A stretch of 64,000 nucleotides of DNA, taken from Acetobacterium tundrae (lineage in GTDB: Bacteria > Bacillota > Clostridia > Eubacteriales > Eubacteriaceae). Shown here one piece after another: positions 21,505 through 31,170 of the stretch. A program made the position numbers and the translations under genes. Location of the stretch: assembly GCF_008086615.1 (NCBI RefSeq), contig NZ_RXYB01000004.1, positions 1 through 64,000 of the forward strand. The letters are read 5' to 3'. The notes under the pieces were generated by a model. It was not told where the DNA came from. It searched no databases and saw only the letters and a list, made by a program, of their open reading frames with translations. How positions within the stretch are numbered: the stretch's first letter is position 1; every line of letters starts with the position of its first letter.

Positions 21505-22713
21505 ATGTTTATTGCAAGACAACCTATTTTTAATAATAAAATAGAAGTTATTGGCTATGAATTACTTTATCGTTCTGGCAGTCAATCAAAAGAATATGAT
21601 GGGATATCATCTGAAGCATCAACAGCGTCAGTAATCAATGGATTATTTGAATCTGGTTTGGATAGCATTATCGAAGATAAATGTGCCTTTATTAATTTTG
21701 ATGAAAAATTTATTCATACTGATGCATTGGAGCTGATTGATCCCGATAGACTGATTGTGGAAATGTTGGAAGATGTTATAATTGATGCCTTGTTAACGGA
21801 CCGCCTAAAAGAAGTTCGGAAAAAGGGATATCGAATTGCTTTGGATGATTTCAGAGAAAGTTATAGCGACTATCCATTGATCGAATATGCGGATATTATT
21901 AAATATGATCTAATAGCGACGCCATTAGAATCAATAGTAAAAGATGTCAACAAGGCGTTGATTAATAATAAAATTATATTGGCAGAAAAAGTTGAAACGG
22001 AAGAAGAATTCCTAAAGGCCAAAGAAATGGGATTCCAATTATTTCAGGGTTATTTTTTTTGCAAACCTCATATCGCCAGCAAATCAATCGATAAATCAGC
22101 TTCTAAAGTTCAGTACATTCGGATCATTGCTGAGCTCAAAAAGAAAGAGCCGTCTTTTGAAATATTGTCAGGAATTGTCGAGCAGGATGTCACTTTGGCT
22201 TATCGATTTTTAAGAGCGGTCAGTTTTCGAAAAGGCGGCAATCTGGTTTATTCCATTAAGACGGCCTTAACCTATATGGGTCTGAACGAAATAGAACGAT
22301 GGATCAACATCCTGATGCTTCAAGATTTAGGAAAATCTAAGCCGCAAGAATTGATGAAAATATCGTTAATTCGCAGCAGCTTTTCAGCGTCGATAGCGGG
22401 GCATATGGGATTAGAAAGTTTGACCCATGAAGCATCATTAATGGGATTACTCAGCGTTTTGGATGCAATATTAGATCAAACCATGGAGGAGGCGCTGGAA
22501 GGCATCGCCCTGCCAAATGCCATCTTGGAAGCATTGATTGACCATAAAGGCGTTTTGTTTCCGGTATATGAACTGCAAATTGCTTATGAAAAAGCCGATT
22601 GGCTGGCCGCCGAAAAAATATCAAAGGAATTAAATATTGATGAAAATATGTTGTTTGAAGATTATTTAATAGCGTTGGAATGGGCGAATGATATTGTTGC
22701 GCAAATCGAATAA
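21505..22713 (+). CDS. EAL-like plus HDOD signalling protein (YuxH type)
   Basis: A 402-residue cytoplasmic protein. Residues 1 to about 195 form an EAL-like barrel that starts MFIARQPIFNNKIEVIGYELLYRS, with the sequence YELLYR where active phosphodiesterases have EAL-L-R. The later DDF and K motifs are partly kept (ALDDF, KYD, AEKVET, FQGYFFCKP). The C-terminal half is an HDOD domain (about 200-402). This is the YuxH architecture, generally considered inactive toward or only binding c-di-GMP. ATG 21505 with GGGAGG upstream replaces the longer frame from 21436. The neighbouring GGDEF/EAL protein makes a c-di-GMP link plausible. Confidence 0.85.
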   Translation: MFIARQPIFNNKIEVIGYELLYRSGSQSKEYDGISSEASTASVINGLFESGLDSIIEDKCAFINFDEKFIHTDALELIDPDRLIVEMLEDVIIDALLTDRLKEVRKKGYRIALDDFRESYSDYPLIEYADIIKYDLIATPLESIVKDVNKALINNKIILAEKVETEEEFLKAKEMGFQLFQGYFFCKPHIASKSIDKSASKVQYIRIIAELKKKEPSFEILSGIVEQDVTLAYRFLRAVSFRKGGNLVYSIKTALTYMGLNEIERWINILMLQDLGKSKPQELMKISLIRSSFSASIAGHMGLESLTHEASLMGLLSVLDAILDQTMEEALEGIALPNAILEALIDHKGVLFPVYELQIAYEKADWLAAEKISKELNIDENMLFEDYLIALEWANDIVAQIE

Positions 22714-22879
22714 AATATAGACTGACTAGACTTGATCCGTTTTTTTTGACTAATTAGATTAAAAAATCCGAGAAAATAAATTGAGAGATTGTTGAGAGAA
22801 GACAAATATACCTATTATAAATTTTAGAATAATGCTATAATTTATGTAAGAATCAATTCCATTTAATCGAGGTGCATTT

Positions 22880-25800
22880 TTGGAAAAAGCAGCATTATTA
22901 TTTTCGTTGTTATTCTTTATTCTTTTTGTCATATACGTAGTTTTGGGATTTTACGTCTATATGTCTGCCCCCCAAAAAGCCATTAACCGAATTTCTCTTG
23001 CCTTGCTGCTAGCTTTGAGTCTATGGACGCTTAGTTTTTCGATTGCTATTTCAGCGCCAAGTTATGCAACGTGTTTGTTTTGGCGGCGGATAGCGGCATT
23101 AGGCTGGGGTTCTTTTTTTGGCATTCTTTTGCATGCCTCGCTCATCTTAACAGAAAAGAAAAATTTGCTGAAAAAGTGGTGGCTGTATCTGGGTATCTAT
23201 TTACCGGCGGTCGTTATCATATTTGCTTTTTCTATTTCAAACGATTTAACACACACTCTTTTTAACCTGGCAGATACCCAATGGGGATGGATAAACTTTG
23301 CCAAAAATACCGTTTGGGACATGCTTTTCGCTGTTTATTATATTACCTACTCCATCACAAGCTTAATTTTAATCTTTTTATGGGGCCATCGCTCAACTGA
23401 TGAAAATAAAAAAAAGCAGGGGCGCCTAATTGGCTTTTCCCTTGGCATGGCACTTATTCTTGGTACGCTAATTGATACTCTCGGCAATACTTTCTTTCTG
23501 ATAACAACCCCCCAGTTAGCCCCAATCGTGATGGTTATTCCGTTTTTGGCCATCTATTACAGCATTCGCCGTTATGAATTAATTAATACGTCATTTCCAA
23601 AAAATGAAGAAGTATTATTTACTGAAATTTCTAAGAAAAAAATATATGATTATTTGTCAATTGCTTCAATAATCGGGGGCGGAATAAATTTCATCTCGCA
23701 ATATTATTTTGCCGAAAATCCGGATCTTTTTCATATCCTGTTTTTAAGTGTCGTCCTTTTTTTATTTAGTGTTTTACTCCAAGCGGTGCAGCATTTTGAT
23801 TTAACTGAGAATCAAAATGACATCATCTGTGTTGGCCTGATGGCATTATTAATTCCAATCATTACCTTTCAATTTATCGGATATGCCGGTATCACGGTTT
23901 GGGCGTTTCCCTTCATTTTAATCTTGGGATTTCTTATTTTCAGCCGCAAGATTCTACTGTTTATGCTTTCCGTGTCCATCCTTCTGACCCAGGTGCTGGT
24001 ATGGATTTTCGCCTCAACCATGACAGTGAAAGTCGAGTCCGCCGACTACCTCGGACGAATCGGCCTTTTATGCCTGGCGATATGTCTAGCTTATTATTTG
24101 AATAAAATATTCGTAACGCGATTAAATGAAACAACCCAGAAAATGAAATTGCAGGAGCTTCTGACTCAGATCTCATCAGAATGTGTGGTCATCAATCAAC
24201 ATAATTTCGAAGAAAAAATTGGTAATATATTAAAAATGTGTTGTGATTTCTTTTCTTTGGATCGTACCCATATTTCAATATTTGATTACGAAGAGAATAG
24301 CTTTTCCTGTATTCAAGATTATTGTCGTGAAAGCATTATGTCTGAAATGAATCTCATTCAACATGTGCCCATCAATAGAAGTCACTGGCGAATAAAAAAA
24401 TTACTAGATAATGAACTGTTTGTCGTTTCTGATATAAATGAATTGCCATCTTTTACCAGTGACGGACTAAAAGAGCTTGGTTTAACCAAGCTGAAATCAC
24501 AGATCATGGTTCCCATCAGCAGTAAAGAAAAGGTTATTGGATTTTGGGGATTTGATTCGGAAACCAGGATCATTCATTGGCGAGATGATCATATTAACTT
24601 TGCAAAAATTATGGCAAATATTATTGGGGATACGTTAACTCGGATTGATACAGAAAAAGAAATCAACTTTATGGCTCATTATGATGAGATTACCAAGCTT
24701 CCGAATCGTAACTTATTTACAAATTTTGTTTATTTTAATATTATTAAACAAGAATTCACTGAGAAAAAAATGGGAATTATTTTTGTCGATTTGGACTCGT
24801 TTAGAACCGTTAATGAAACGGTTGGTCATCGGATGGGTGATGAACTTTTATTTATGGTTGGAGAAAAATTAAAAAGTGTCCTAAATACATCTGACATCAT
24901 CTCACGTTTCAGCGGCGATGAATTTCTGATTATGCTTGATAATCTTGAGAATGAGGCAGCCATTATTCAAATTGCAAAAAGCATTATAAATTTGTTTAAA
25001 GAACCTTTTTTATTGAAAGGACAGGAATTTTTCATAAGTGCCAGTGCCGGTATTGCTCTATATCCGATCGATGGGAAAGATGCCGAAACTCTGATTATGA
25101 ATGCTGATATTGCCAAGTCCAGAGCCAGAGAAAAGGGAAGAAATCAGTATGTTTTATGTTCCTCCGAAATAAAAAGTGCAGTTAAAAAAGAAATGCAATT
25201 GACCAGTCATTTATACCGGGCGCTGGAAAACGGCGAGCTTTATCTTGAATACCAGCCACAGGTTTCTCTTCATACCGGAAAAATCACCGGAGTGGAGTCT
25301 TTATTACGGTGGAAACATCCTCAATTAGGCATTATTTCACCCAGTGTGATGATTCCGCTGGCTGAACAAACTGGGCTCATTAATCCGATTGGGGAGTGGG
25401 TCTTGGAAAACGCCTGTTGCCAAAATAAAATATGGCAGGATAGGGGCATCCCAGCTATTTTAATGGCAGTAAATATTTCTGCCAGTCAGTTTAAAAACCC
25501 GCTTTTTATTAGGCAAGTGGAACAGGTGCTTAAGAAAACCGGCCTTAAACCTGAATTTTTAGAAATAGAAATAACAGAAAGTATTGCTATTATGGAGTTC
25601 TCTGAAATTGTCGGCAAACTAATTGAAATTAAAGATTTAGGCATCTCTATTGCGATTGATGATTTTGGAACGGAATATTCGTCCCTTGGCCGACTTAAAG
25701 AATTACCCATTCATCGCATTAAAATGGATAAGCAATTTGTAGATGGAATCGGTCAGAATCATAAAGATCAGGCGATTGCCACTGCCATTATTGATCTGGG

Positions 25801-25957
25801 AAAAAGTTTGGGTTTGTCTGTCGTGGCAGAAGGTGCAGAATTTGAGGATCAAGTCGCATTTTTAAAAACATCCCAATGTGATGAAATTCAAGGATTTTAT
25901 TATTATAAGCCTCTTAATGCCGCCATAATTGAAAAAATACTGAAGAATGAAGAATGA
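22880..25957 (+). CDS. Membrane-bound GAF-GGDEF-EAL c-di-GMP enzyme
   Basis: A 1025-residue integral membrane protein. About 12 transmembrane helices in residues 1-410 begin with a histidine-kinase-type 7TM sensor region. A GAF domain (about 435-590), a GGDEF domain (about 600-765) with SGDEF at 679-683, and an EAL domain (about 775-1020) follow. The EAL motif reads ESLLRW instead of EALLRW, but the later motifs (NISASQF, EITES, IDDFGTEYSSL, KMDKQFV, EGAE) are complete, so phosphodiesterase activity is likely. SGDEF can still be catalytic. Translation begins at TTG 22880 behind GAGGTG. An extended -10 TGCTATAAT lies near 22833. It probably adjusts c-di-GMP in response to a membrane or cytoplasmic signal. 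Confidence 0.88.
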   Translation: MEKAALLFSLLFFILFVIYVVLGFYVYMSAPQKAINRISLALLLALSLWTLSFSIAISAPSYATCLFWRRIAALGWGSFFGILLHASLILTEKKNLLKKWWLYLGIYLPAVVIIFAFSISNDLTHTLFNLADTQWGWINFAKNTVWDMLFAVYYITYSITSLILIFLWGHRSTDENKKKQGRLIGFSLGMALILGTLIDTLGNTFFLITTPQLAPIVMVIPFLAIYYSIRRYELINTSFPKNEEVLFTEISKKKIYDYLSIASIIGGGINFISQYYFAENPDLFHILFLSVVLFLFSVLLQAVQHFDLTENQNDIICVGLMALLIPIITFQFIGYAGITVWAFPFILILGFLIFSRKILLFMLSVSILLTQVLVWIFASTMTVKVESADYLGRIGLLCLAICLAYYLNKIFVTRLNETTQKMKLQELLTQISSECVVINQHNFEEKIGNILKMCCDFFSLDRTHISIFDYEENSFSCIQDYCRESIMSEMNLIQHVPINRSHWRIKKLLDNELFVVSDINELPSFTSDGLKELGLTKLKSQIMVPISSKEKVIGFWGFDSETRIIHWRDDHINFAKIMANIIGDTLTRIDTEKEINFMAHYDEITKLPNRNLFTNFVYFNIIKQEFTEKKMGIIFVDLDSFRTVNETVGHRMGDELLFMVGEKLKSVLNTSDIISRFSGDEFLIMLDNLENEAAIIQIAKSIINLFKEPFLLKGQEFFISASAGIALYPIDGKDAETLIMNADIAKSRAREKGRNQYVLCSSEIKSAVKKEMQLTSHLYRALENGELYLEYQPQVSLHTGKITGVESLLRWKHPQLGIISPSVMIPLAEQTGLINPIGEWVLENACCQNKIWQDRGIPAILMAVNISASQFKNPLFIRQVEQVLKKTGLKPEFLEIEITESIAIMEFSEIVGKLIEIKDLGISIAIDDFGTEYSSLGRLKELPIHRIKMDKQFVDGIGQNHKDQAIATAIIDLGKSLGLSVVAEGAEFEDQVAFLKTSQCDEIQGFYYYKPLNAAIIEKILKNEE

Positions 25958-26005
25958 AGAATGATGATTCTTATTGTCGTGATTTGTAAAATAGCAGTAT
26001 AAAAA

Positions 26006-26034
26006 TTTACAAAGCTAGTAGGATCGTATATAAT
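26006..26034 (+). promoter_or_regulatory. Sigma-A promoter of the SPFH gene
   Basis: TTTACA (26006-26011), a 17-bp spacer and TATAAT (26029-26034) lie 43 bp before ATG 26077. Confidence 0.8.
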
Positions 26035-26076
26035 AGAGCCAATTAAAGAAATACTAAAAAAGAAGGAGTAAAACAC

Positions 26077-26952
26077 ATGATTTATTTTATAATTGTTCTT
26101 GTTGTGGTCCTTGTCCTGGCCGTATTTTTAGCCGGTATTCGCATCGTCAGACCCACCAGCCGAGGACTTATTGAAACATTGGGTAAGTACACAAAGTTTG
26201 CTGAACCTGGCTATCATTGGATAATTATTGGTGTGCAGAGACTATATGTGGTGAATGTTACTGAGCAGATGTTTAATGCGGAACCTCAGGTTATTATTAC
26301 GAATGACAATCTTAATGCTACCGTTGATGCTCAGATTTACTTTAGAGTTAAATCGGATGAAGAAAGTGTTAAAGATTCGGTATATAATGTAAATGATTAC
26401 AAAAATCAAATTGTCAATCTCGCTAGAACGACTTTACGTAACATCATTGGTACGATGACTTTGAAATCGGCTAATAGCGAACGAAGCATCATCAATACGG
26501 ATTTATTGGTAACGCTAAAGGAAGAGACCGATAAATGGGGAATTGATATCGTACGAGCTGAATTAAGAGAAATTGATCCGCCTGAAGATGTTCAGGAAAC
26601 CATGAACAAGGTTGTTAAAGCTGAAAATGAAAAAGTTGCCGCAATTGATTTTGCAACGGCGGCAGAAACAACAGCCGATGGGGTTAAACGAGCAGAAATT
26701 AAGAAAGCTGAGGGAATTAAACAGTCACAAATTCTTGCGGCTGAAGGTGAAGCTCTGGCAATTAAACTGGTTAATGAAGCTGCTGAGCTCTATTTTGTAG
26801 GAAATGCGCAACTATTAAAAAAATTAGAAACAACTGAAATAGCGTTGAAAAATAATGCCAAGATTGTGATTCCGTCTGATACACAACTCATTAATGTCAT
26901 TGGGGAAATGTCTGGTGTTTTACCGGTTGAAAGATCGAAAAATATGAAGTAA
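26077..26952 (+). CDS. SPFH/Band 7 (stomatin-like) membrane protein
   Basis: A 291-residue protein with one N-terminal transmembrane segment (residues 2-22), a Band 7 domain (about 25-185) beginning RPTSRGLIETLGKYTKFAEPGYHW, and a C-terminal helical region rich in Ala, Glu and Lys (about 190-240) that would form a coiled coil. This is the slipin/stomatin plan, usually a scaffold for membrane microdomains. The common NfeD-type partner is not next to it; the following gene is convergent. AAGGAG precedes the start. It is probably monocistronic. The client proteins are unknown. Confidence 0.88.
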   Translation: MIYFIIVLVVVLVLAVFLAGIRIVRPTSRGLIETLGKYTKFAEPGYHWIIIGVQRLYVVNVTEQMFNAEPQVIITNDNLNATVDAQIYFRVKSDEESVKDSVYNVNDYKNQIVNLARTTLRNIIGTMTLKSANSERSIINTDLLVTLKEETDKWGIDIVRAELREIDPPEDVQETMNKVVKAENEKVAAIDFATAAETTADGVKRAEIKKAEGIKQSQILAAEGEALAIKLVNEAAELYFVGNAQLLKKLETTEIALKNNAKIVIPSDTQLINVIGEMSGVLPVERSKNMK

Positions 26953-26965
26953 CTGTTTTTTTGGG

Positions 26966-27619
26966 CTATTTTTCCTTTAAATTACGGATGTTTATTACCA
27001 TCCCCCCAAATGTTTCGTGCTTAACCAGGGTAGGATCAAATCGGAGTACTTTGAAGGTGACTTGGATACAAAAACCGATGGCAAAAGCTGAAAGCAGGGT
27101 GCCCAGGCCAACCATCCCACCTAAAAGCCAGCCAACAATGACGACGCTGACTTCCAGGATGCCACGGCATAATCCCACAGGAAACCCTGTTTTTCGTGTC
27201 ACCGCTACCATCAGGCTGTCCCTGGGACCAGCTCCAAAAGCGGATGAAATGTAAAAGTAAGTTCCCAGAGAAATAATAAAAAGTCCGAGAATCATGACAA
27301 GTGAACCAAGCCAAAAGTTATGCATTAGGGGAATGATATTTGATTTAAGAATTAAATCCATAAAAAGACCAATCATGAACATATTAAAGATGGTACCCAG
27401 ACCGATTTTTTCCCCTAACAGACAGACAATGACGACGATGATCGCACCGACTCCGGTGTTTACTAAACCAATGCTGATGCCCAGAGTTTGGCTGATCCCG
27501 CTATGCAGAACTTCCCATGGGGCATATCCGACGTTCCCTTTCATTGTGACCACAATCCCTAATCCGTAGAGAAAGAGGCCAAAGTTTAATTTTAAAAATC
27601 GAAATAGATAAGTTTTCAT
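26966..27619 (-). CDS. YczE/YitT-like membrane protein
   Basis: A 217-residue protein with about five or six transmembrane helices. It starts FLKLNFGLFLYGLGIVVTMK and carries GYAPWEVLHSGISQTLGISIG and FGAGPRDSLMVAVTRKTG, the motifs of the YczE/YyaS integral membrane family. The start ATG at 27619 has TTGGAGA upstream and is preferred to a longer frame from 27802 that runs into the neighbouring gene. The family is widespread in Firmicutes and may be a transporter, but its role is not established. It lies downstream of, and in the same direction as, the DUF4097 gene. Confidence 0.82.
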   Translation of the reverse strand: MKTYLFRFLKLNFGLFLYGLGIVVTMKGNVGYAPWEVLHSGISQTLGISIGLVNTGVGAIIVVIVCLLGEKIGLGTIFNMFMIGLFMDLILKSNIIPLMHNFWLGSLVMILGLFIISLGTYFYISSAFGAGPRDSLMVAVTRKTGFPVGLCRGILEVSVVIVGWLLGGMVGLGTLLSAFAIGFCIQVTFKVLRFDPTLVKHETFGGMVINIRNLKEK

Positions 27620-27701
27620 GATGATCTCCAATTTGCGAATAATGTTTATAGTATAACACAAAATTAAAGATGAAGATACAAAAGCCAATGATTCCGGCTT
27701 T

Positions 27702-28547
27702 TTAATCAAAAACGATATTGACTGGTCCCACACCACCATTGATATCAATACGATTAGATGCAGTTTTTGAGCCGGTACCTTTTTCTGGAATTTTTTGACC
27801 ATTAATTGTTATCGCTCCTAAACCTTGATCAGCATTAATGAAATAGTCATCCGGATTGCCGGAAATGTTTAAACTTGTTTGACCTACGCCACAGTCTATT
27901 TTCATTTTTCCGGTGATAGCTCCCTGTATCTTAATAAGTCCTACCCCGCCATCAATGTCAAAATCCTTAAGAGCTACATTTGAAAAGTTTACGGAACCAG
28001 CACCGCCTTTGAGTTCTCCAGCGTTCGCTTGAACATCGGTAGCAGTTATTTCCCCTGCGCCCTGGGAAATACTTAAATTATCAGTAGTGATGCCGTTGAT
28101 TTCGCCCCTGCCAGCGCCCAATTCCAAATCGACACTTTCCAATTTCGAGCTTTTAGGAATGGTTACCACCAAATTGGGGGCATTATTTTGGTCAAACAGA
28201 CTTGACAGCAAGTTGTCGGGCCCCTTTTCCTGAATGATTAATTTACCATCTTCCATTTTTGCCGTTAAGTCTGACGATAGATTTGTACCTTCCACTTTAA
28301 ATTCATCACTGGTTTGAAGTATCAGACTACCGACGTTATAGACAATTGAAATGGAACTTAAGCTTCCGGTATATTCTTGACTGTAAGAACCTGCTTCATT
28401 TTCAATAAGTTGTGTTTTATTTTCAATTAACCCTAAGCCTGTTAATACGTAAATTCCACCATGGACAAGGGAGGAAATAATTCCTAATGCTAAAACAAGG
28501 CCAAAGGCAATGGCTAAATATTTAACCCATCCAAAGTTTGATTTCAT
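27702..28547 (-). CDS. DUF4097-family membrane-anchored adhesin-like protein
   Basis: A 281-residue protein with one N-terminal membrane anchor (residues 9-36) and an extracytoplasmic beta-rich repeat domain typical of DUF4097: ELGAGRGEINGI, SQGAGEITATDV, GGAGSVNFSNV, DGGVGLIKIQG, DCGVGQTSLNIS, INGGVGPVNI. These form a right-handed beta roll. It overlaps the 3' end of the LiaF-like gene by 4 bp (ATGA), so the two are translationally coupled. Such pairs act in cell-envelope stress sensing in Firmicutes. The cognate LiaRS kinase and regulator are not in the window, so the signalling link is inferred. Confidence 0.8.
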   Translation of the reverse strand: MKSNFGWVKYLAIAFGLVLALGIISSLVHGGIYVLTGLGLIENKTQLIENEAGSYSQEYTGSLSSISIVYNVGSLILQTSDEFKVEGTNLSSDLTAKMEDGKLIIQEKGPDNLLSSLFDQNNAPNLVVTIPKSSKLESVDLELGAGRGEINGITTDNLSISQGAGEITATDVQANAGELKGGAGSVNFSNVALKDFDIDGGVGLIKIQGAITGKMKIDCGVGQTSLNISGNPDDYFINADQGLGAITINGQKIPEKGTGSKTASNRIDINGGVGPVNIVFD

Positions 28548-29221
28548 TTTATTTCAGTGCCTCCAAAAATACTGATGCTGTTAACATAGACGGTGGGGGG
28601 ATTTTCTCCAATTGGTTGCATTGCTTTATTTGTGGTGCCCCCGAAAATAGGCGTGCCGGATACTTCAACACGAACGTTGTTTGGCACCATAATATCGACA
28701 CCGCCGAAAACTGCCGTGGTTGAAATACAGATATCTTCGTTGATGATGGCTTGTCTGAGATCTAAAGTGATACTGCCAAATACGGCCGTTAAGTTGGCCC
28801 CTTTGAATTCTTCACCAGGAAAATTTAATTCCTGACCGCCAAAAACAGCCGAGTATTCTGAAAGTCCGTCTTTGTTCAAACTTTCTATCATTTTCACATT
28901 TTTATTCATTTTTCCTTTAAACATAATGCTCAAACCAATTGCAATAATGATGATTGGAAAGATAAGATTCCCGACCAACTGGCCATTAAAATAGCCCTGT
29001 GCAGATACAAATAATAGCGCACCGATTCCTAATCCAATGGAATTCCAAAGTTGAACTCCGTTTTGAAACATGCTGATGGCACAAGGAATAATAATAAATA
29101 AAGTCCACCAACCATCAAAAAATAGTTGAAAATTCCATAAACTAAAGGCATTACCGGCAAAACCCAGGCCGATGGCCACTAATAAAAAGCCCCATAACAA
29201 GTTACCAACTCGATTTCTCAT
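28544..29221 (-). CDS. LiaF-like transmembrane protein
   Basis: A 225-residue protein with four N-terminal transmembrane segments (about 5-100) and a C-terminal beta-rich cell-wall-active-antibiotics-response domain. The FGG repeats are characteristic: YSAVFGGQELNF, AVFGSITLDLR, TAVFGGVDIMVP, TPIFGGTTNK, SIFGGTEIK. LiaF inhibits the LiaS kinase in Bacillus; here no liaS or liaR lies next to it. ATG 29221 has AAGGAAG upstream. It is the first gene of the coupled unit with the DUF4097 gene. Confidence 0.82.
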   Translation of the reverse strand: MRNRVGNLLWGFLLVAIGLGFAGNAFSLWNFQLFFDGWWTLFIIIPCAISMFQNGVQLWNSIGLGIGALLFVSAQGYFNGQLVGNLIFPIIIIAIGLSIMFKGKMNKNVKMIESLNKDGLSEYSAVFGGQELNFPGEEFKGANLTAVFGSITLDLRQAIINEDICISTTAVFGGVDIMVPNNVRVEVSGTPIFGGTTNKAMQPIGENPPTVYVNSISIFGGTEIK

Positions 29222-29491
29222 ATTAACTTCCTTTTTATCCAAATTTTTCATCATTATATCATGATTTTGTCGAGTTTTACAAGTTTGTAATGAAACAAAC
29301 AAAAAAGAAGGTATAAGTATACTGGCTTTTTAAAAAAGCACAATAATGAAATACAATCATTAATATTAAGTAAAAATAAAGAATTAACGGCAGAAAAGAA
29401 AACAATACTCTTGATTAATATATTTGCATGTGATAATGTTTAACAAAATAGCAACTACAGTCTGCGAATAAAACAGTGGGAGGGGTAACTT

Positions 29492-30010
29492 ATGGCATTA
29501 ACGGAAGTTAAACGATTTATAAAATATCTGGCGAAAAACCGTAAATCACTGACAGAGTATAATGAAAAATTACTTGCCGGTGGCAGCTTTCGGTATAATG
29601 AACCAATGCTTGTATCGGCGGGGTACTATGCATCTCCGATGATTCCAGAAAACATTGAAGATGATCTGCTCCAAAGAATAATTGATCTCGACGGAAGATC
29701 AGCACGAAAATTAGAAAAACTCAGTGCCGAAAAAGGCGAGATAATTAGTTTAAAGGATCGACTCGTTAGCAAGTTTGACGAATTGGTTTATGGCACTGAA
29801 AATAAAAAGGAATATGTTCTCAATAATGAAGAAATAAAACGACATCGACTTTTTGAACATTTAGCTAAATTGGCTCAGGAAGATGGTTTTAACATTTCAA
29901 CGGATGATCTTCTTTATTTTATTGGAAAAGCAGTGCTGGTTATCATTGTGGAACATCCGGATTTTGATGAAATACAAATTTTTGATGCTGTATTGGACTC
30001 GTTTGATTAA
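29492..30010 (+). CDS. Hypothetical soluble protein
   Basis: A 172-residue acidic, mostly helical protein with no signal peptide or membrane segment. A short motif GGSFRYNEPMLVSAGYYASP sits at about residues 30-49, and a long charged helix follows (RSARKLEKLSAEKGEIISLKDRL). I recognise no domain. It has a good GGAGGGG ribosome binding site and codon use like its neighbours, so it is a real gene. It stands alone between the LiaF-like gene and the ArsR gene. No function can be offered. Confidence 0.65.
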   Translation: MALTEVKRFIKYLAKNRKSLTEYNEKLLAGGSFRYNEPMLVSAGYYASPMIPENIEDDLLQRIIDLDGRSARKLEKLSAEKGEIISLKDRLVSKFDELVYGTENKKEYVLNNEEIKRHRLFEHLAKLAQEDGFNISTDDLLYFIGKAVLVIIVEHPDFDEIQIFDAVLDSFD

Positions 30011-30217
30011 CTTTCCGATACCAGTAAAGGCGGTTATCAAAGGACTGAAATTATTTTTTATATAATTGCTAAACAAATGATCGCTAATGTCGATATCAGT
30101 AGATAAGAACACTATGAACAAATAGAAATAAGGAGTATAAGTTCTTATTAATAGATAGAATAATATGGTATGCCAATACAAAAATAGTTCGTTTATCAGA
30201 AAGAGGGAGAGTTATTT

Positions 30218-30502
30218 ATGGATATGAACTTAGAAGATTATGAGGAAACTGCGGAAATAATAAAAGCACTGGGACATCCGATCCGACTTTGTATCACAAA
30301 AGGACTTATCGAAAATGGTCGATGCAATGTTTCCTATATGGAAGAATGCCTTGCGGTTTCGCAATCAGGAGTTTCACAGCATCTTTCCAAGTTGAAAAAT
30401 GCTGGCATCGTAAAAGGTGTACGAACTGGAAATGAAATTTATTATGAGGTTGTCAGTGAACGTGCCCAGAATATTATTCGGGCATTATATGGTGAACAAT
30501 AA
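30218..30502 (+). CDS. ArsR-family regulator
   Basis: A 94-residue winged-helix protein. It starts with LGHPIRLCITKGLIENGRCNVSYM and has the recognition helix SQSGVSQHLSKLKNAGIV, followed by the wing VRTGNEIYYEV. Three Cys at about residues 27, 36 and 43 could respond to metal or redox state, but the canonical ELCVCDL motif is absent. It is a standalone gene 90 bp before the Fur-family gene, which has its own promoter. The target is unknown. A role in sulphur or metal sensing is possible. Confidence 0.85.
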   Translation: MDMNLEDYEETAEIIKALGHPIRLCITKGLIENGRCNVSYMEECLAVSQSGVSQHLSKLKNAGIVKGVRTGNEIYYEVVSERAQNIIRALYGEQ

Positions 30503-30526
30503 TAGCAAATATTTTGTTTGAATTAT

Positions 30527-30555
30527 TTGACAAAACACCAAATTGATAATATAAT
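30527..30555 (+). promoter_or_regulatory. Consensus sigma-A promoter of the Fur-family gene
   Basis: TTGACA (30527-30532), a 17-bp spacer and TATAAT (30550-30555). Confidence 0.85.
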
Positions 30556-30571
30556 AATATACAAATTATTA
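30552..30571. promoter_or_regulatory. Inverted repeat at the Fur-gene start point
   Basis: TAATAAT-N6-ATTATTA overlaps the -10 box and start point, as a Fur/PerR autoregulatory site would. The spacing differs from the 7-1-7 PerR box, so the call is tentative. Confidence 0.45.
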
Positions 30572-30591
30572 ATTAGGAGTTATTCTTATTC

Positions 30592-31005
30592 ATGAAAAGT
30601 AAACAAATTCAAATGTATACAGATATGATTCGTGGTGCGGGGTTAAAGGCAACCCCGCAACGTATTGGTGTCCTTAAAGTACTGTCAGAAATGACATCTC
30701 ATCCCGGTGCAGAAATGCTAATGGAAGCCCTTGAAAACCAGGGTTATATTATGTCGGTGGGTACTATTTACAATATTTTAGAAACATTTTCCGAAAAAGG
30801 ATTGATTCTAAAACTCAAAGATAATCAAGAAGTGATGCGCTTCGATGCAAACACCAAGTTTCATGTTCATATCTATAATGAAAATGATAATGCAATCTGT
30901 GATTATTTTGACCCGGAACTTGAAATATTGTTATCTGGTTATTTAAAGGAAAAGCTTCCTGACCAATTTTCTTTAAACCGTATAGAATTATCCCTTTATG
31001 CTTAG
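30592..31005 (+). CDS. Fur-family regulator (PerR-like)
   Basis: A 137-residue metalloregulator. The DNA-binding half has LKATPQRIGVLKVLSEM and the recognition segment SVGTIYNILETFSEKGLI. In the dimerisation half the metal-ligand region reads RFDANTKFHVHIYNENDNAICDYFDPEL. The expected HxHxxC and CxxC structural-zinc cysteines are missing, which is common in PerR-like and anaerobe-specific members. A single Cys remains. It probably senses iron, manganese or peroxide. It is followed by a terminator and is monocistronic. Confidence 0.85.
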   Translation: MKSKQIQMYTDMIRGAGLKATPQRIGVLKVLSEMTSHPGAEMLMEALENQGYIMSVGTIYNILETFSEKGLILKLKDNQEVMRFDANTKFHVHIYNENDNAICDYFDPELEILLSGYLKEKLPDQFSLNRIELSLYA

Positions 31006-31027
31006 TTCTTTAAAGCATTAAACTTAA

Positions 31028-31062
31028 AAGTCTGGACACGATAGGTGCCGGGCTTTTTTTAT
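31028..31062 (+). terminator. Terminator after the Fur-family gene
   Basis: AAGTCTGG (31028-31035) pairs with CCGGGCTT (31048-31055), with G-U pairs, followed by a run of T. Confidence 0.7.
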
Positions 31063-31170
31063 TTTCTAAATCTTAAGACCGTTTGTTTTCCGCTTTTCAT
31101 TTTAGCTGATTTAGTGTATAGTATAGATGATATAAAAAATTAAATTGAATTTAAAATTTTGGAGGATAAT

